A stretch of 64,000 nucleotides of DNA from Acidovorax sp. DW039 (GTDB lineage Bacteria > Pseudomonadota > Gammaproteobacteria > Burkholderiales > Burkholderiaceae_C), in the NCBI RefSeq assembly GCF_037101375.1, contig NZ_AP029019.1:3820001-3884000 (forward strand), written 5' to 3'. Numbering within the stretch: position 1 is the stretch's first letter; every line of letters starts with the position of its first letter. Shown one piece after another: positions 63,322 through 64,000 of this stretch. Made by a program: the position numbers and the translations under genes. Below the pieces are notes generated by a model that was not told the origin of the DNA, made no database searches, and worked only from the letters and a program-made list of their open reading frames with translations.

Positions 63322-64000
63322 ATGACCGCTTTTGTTGACACCCGTCCACGTACCACCAACATCCTGGGCCGCCGCCTGCTGGCCACGTTCATTACTGTGC
63401 TGTTGCTCACTCTTGCGGGCTCGGCCATCGGCATCTGGTCACTGCGCGCGGTAGACGCCGCCACGCGTCAGGCCATTGAAAACAACGTGGCCACCGAGCG
63501 TCTGGTGGCCGATGCCTACCGCCTGCAGGCCATCAACACCGAGCGCTACAAGGCCATGGCCCTCAGTTCAGAGCCCGAAGTGGGCGAGATTCTGACGGCT
63601 GACATTGACCGCACCCAGGCCGCCTACACCGCGCTGCTCGGCCAGTTGGCAAGCCGCCTGCAGACGCCCGAAGAGCAAGCCCTGCTGGACAAGACCCGCA
63701 CCCGGGCCCAGGACTTTCAGGCCGCCGTCAAAGAACTCGTCACCGCCCGCGACTTTGGCCTGACCGAGCGCATCCGCAAGGTGTTTTCTGAACGCTTTGA
63801 GCCCAGCGCCGCCGCCCTCCTCGGGGCTTTGCAGCAATTGGCCCAGTCGCAGCGCGATGCGATTGACGCTGCAGGGGCACAGATTGCGCAGCGCAGCCAC
63901 AACGCACAGCTGGCACTGGCCCTGTTTTGCACGGCTGCCCTGCTGCTGGGCAGCGTGTTGACCTGGTGGCTGATGCGCAGCATTTCCCGCCCCATCGTGC
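63322..64000 (+). CDS. Methyl-accepting chemotaxis protein (5' part only)
   Basis: The first 226 residues of a chemoreceptor, cut by the window end. It starts MTAFVDTRPRTTNILGRRLL, has TM1 at about 18-40 (TFITVLLLTLAGSAIGIWSL), a four-helix-bundle periplasmic domain (about 42-195, with QAIENNVATERLVADAYRLQ) and TM2 near residue 200 (LALALFCTAALLLGSVLTWWLM), leading into HAMP (RSISRPIV). The signalling tip lies beyond the window. GGGGAG is 12 bases upstream of the ATG. The 193 bp before it hold no gene. Confidence 0.88.
   Translation, partial: MTAFVDTRPRTTNILGRRLLATFITVLLLTLAGSAIGIWSLRAVDAATRQAIENNVATERLVADAYRLQAINTERYKAMALSSEPEVGEILTADIDRTQAAYTALLGQLASRLQTPEEQALLDKTRTRAQDFQAAVKELVTARDFGLTERIRKVFSERFEPSAAALLGALQQLAQSQRDAIDAAGAQIAQRSHNAQLALALFCTAALLLGSVLTWWLMRSISRPIV

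Overview
The window is a high-GC betaproteobacterial chromosome segment. Gene content (argH next to an AlgZ/AlgR-type pair, Bug-type solute-binding protein, many signalling genes, dispersed palindromic repeats) points to a Comamonadaceae member such as Acidovorax or a relative. This placement is an inference from protein style and repeats, not from a marker gene. I see no rRNA, tRNA, CRISPR array, integrase or transposase gene.

Layout. (1) 1-7675: a five-gene minus-strand catabolic operon (antiquitin-type aldehyde dehydrogenase, FAD amine/amino-acid oxidase, family-3 solute-binding protein, PLP aminotransferase, TPP enzyme cut by the window edge), divergent from a LysR regulator with a textbook T-N11-A palindrome between them. 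(2) 7675-10614: a palindromic element, YnfA, a small lower-GC patch with a DUF2625 protein and an acidic small protein of immunity-like type, and an EAL phosphodiesterase. (3) 10615-18618: an IclR regulator divergent from a seven-gene operon that joins a Pot-type ABC transporter to a three-subunit HcnABC/opine-oxidase-like FAD/Fe-S dehydrogenase; the operon ends in a second copy of the palindromic element. (4) 18697-28278: DUF3034 barrel, secreted truncated haemoglobin and cupredoxin-like protein, then a large CHASE/PAS hybrid kinase, a REC-GGDEF protein and a chemoreceptor. (5) 28322-34238: anti-sigma/ECF sigma pair, DUF3455 lipoprotein, lactate dehydrogenase-type flavoenzyme, sensory diguanylate cyclase. 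(6) 34501-44194: PBP1C, CPBP protease, small membrane protein and a 1998-residue bacterial alpha-2-macroglobulin. (7) 44427-50274: membrane protein with a helical-repeat tail, a roughly 1-kb near-perfect palindrome, a rhomboid protease, a CHASE-GGDEF protein and a 287-bp nested palindrome. (8) 50275-54858: Bug-type binding protein, argH, AlgZ/AlgR-like system. (9) 54928-62598: DUF2946, TonB-dependent receptor, PepSY membrane protein, a small four-Cys periplasmic protein and a divergent Fe(III) ABC permease/ATPase pair, i.e. an iron-uptake neighbourhood. (10) 62718-64000: an orphan small protein and a truncated chemoreceptor.

How it fits together. Two independent amine or amino-acid catabolic units (LysR and IclR controlled), four c-di-GMP enzymes (one EAL, three GGDEF all with an RxxD inhibition site), two chemoreceptors and several envelope-maintenance genes suggest a metabolically versatile, environmental, motile bacterium. 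The least explained parts are the DUF3034/haemoglobin/cupredoxin set beside its signalling genes, and three classes of palindromic repeats (114-125 bp elements docked on stop codons, a 287-bp nested element and a 1-kb palindrome) plus a short repeat family that also sits inside coding sequence.
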